Source: Blastocladiella britannica (lineage: Eukaryota > Blastocladiomycota > Blastocladiomycetes > Blastocladiales > Blastocladiaceae). Taken from it: DNA of 43,125 nucleotides. Positions 42,855 through 43,125 of the stretch are shown piece by piece. Below the pieces are notes generated by a model. It ran no database searches. It saw only the letters and a program-made list of their open reading frames with translations, and had not been told where the DNA came from. Position 1 is the first letter of the stretch. Each line of letters opens with the position of its first letter. The stretch covers positions 1-43,125 of the forward strand of contig MU624601.1 of NCBI GenBank assembly GCA_025349905.2, read 5' to 3'. The translations under genes and the position numbers were made by a program.

Positions 42855-43125
42855 TCAGGTTGATTCAGCTGTCAGGTCCGCGCCAATGACCCGACTGCAT
42901 CCTGAGCCGCTGGTCCCAGATCTGAGCCCCTCGGCCGGTTGTTGTTGTTGCTGATCTTCGTCCGCCACCGGCCCATTCTGCGCCCGACGTCCCGCAAGGA
43001 ATCGCGGATCGTTGACCCCGTGCTCGAGAATGTGCTTGGCCTGCGTCACTTGGTTCGCCACGGCGAGGAGATCCCGGTTCCACCACGTCTCGCACAGTTG
43101 GTTGGTGCAACGCAAGACGCGATGA
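42855..43125 (-). CDS. 3' end of a gene running off the window; possible Fanzor/TnpB-like zinc-ribbon end
   Basis: Only the C-terminal ~88 residues are inside the window; the 5' part lies beyond 43125. The visible sequence begins HRVLRCTNQLCETWWNRDLL, then AVANQ and a helical VTQAKHILEHGV, with a Gln-rich, Gly/Ser tail ending at a TGA. A C-x5-C pair followed by WNRD(L/V)xA-x3-N recalls the zinc ribbon and RuvC-III region (the catalytic Asp in NRD) of TnpB/Fanzor RNA-guided nucleases, which occur in chytrid and other zoosporic fungi. The match is short, so another zinc-ribbon protein cannot be excluded, and it could be a decayed copy. Confidence 0.45.
   Translation of the reverse strand, partial: HRVLRCTNQLCETWWNRDLLAVANQVTQAKHILEHGVNDPRFLAGRRAQNGPVADEDQQQQQPAEGLRSGTSGSGCSRVIGADLTAEST

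Noticed and set aside
1..43125. CRISPR arrays, rRNA genes, complete transposons
   Set aside because: No regularly spaced repeats, rRNA-like sequence or terminal repeats flanking a transposase were seen; only the edge gene is transposon-like.

Overview
This window is nuclear DNA from a eukaryote, most likely a zoosporic (flagellated) fungus. My best guess is Blastocladiomycota (the Allomyces/Catenaria/Blastocladiella type) or a related chytrid; this is inferred from gene content, not from a marker gene. Coding DNA is GC-rich, and almost all introns are short (about 46-75 bp) GT-AG introns with AT-rich interiors. Intergenic gaps are often under 100 bp. Fungal-type genes (NCA2, IPI3-like, OSM1-type fumarate reductase, X325/BIM1-like protein, C2-type phosphatidylserine decarboxylase, SSH4-type SPRY protein) sit beside cilium/centriole genes (DRC1, C2CD3-like, EFHC1/RIB72-like) and an animal-type (6-4) photolyase/cryptochrome. 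That combination fits a fungus that still builds a flagellum. I rebuilt exon-intron structures by hand; every multi-exon model below sums to a multiple of three.

Layout. 0-9 kb: DRC1 (+) and a very large C2CD3-like gene (-) converge with 26 bp between stop codons. 9-15 kb: (6-4) photolyase (+), then a 13-exon CLC chloride channel/transporter (-) with altered selectivity motifs and a His-rich tail. 15-18.4 kb: IPI3/WDR18-like WD40 protein (-), secreted ML-domain lipid-binding protein (+), unrecognised coiled-coil protein (-). 18.5-21.6 kb: C2-C2-PSD phosphatidylserine decarboxylase (+). 21.6-23.3 kb: the longest gene-free stretch. 23.3-28.8 kb: PHD-finger protein (+) and a coiled-coil protein (+) with a probable GC-AG intron. 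29-31 kb: OFA/MCT-like major facilitator (+). 31.3-33.5 kb: triple-DM10 axonemal protein (-). 33.7-36.2 kb: a copper pair, X325/BIM1-like protein and a CTR transporter with a Cys-rich ectodomain, both on +. 36.2-39.1 kb: NADH-cytochrome b5 reductase and tail-anchored fumarate reductase, head-to-tail on - with only 49 bp between them. 39.2-42.8 kb: membrane SPRY protein (-) and NCA2 (-). 42.9 kb to the edge: 3' end of a gene (-) that may be Fanzor/TnpB-like.

Functional themes. Three genes belong to the flagellum or basal body. The X325 and CTR neighbours suggest a copper-uptake module, and the CTR promoter carries three copies of TTTGCTG in 66 bp. The fumarate reductase and b5 reductase probably form an NADH-to-fumarate redox pair. 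The most interesting leads are the copper pair, the redox pair, the odd CLC channel and the edge gene. No tRNA, rRNA, CRISPR array or complete transposon was found.
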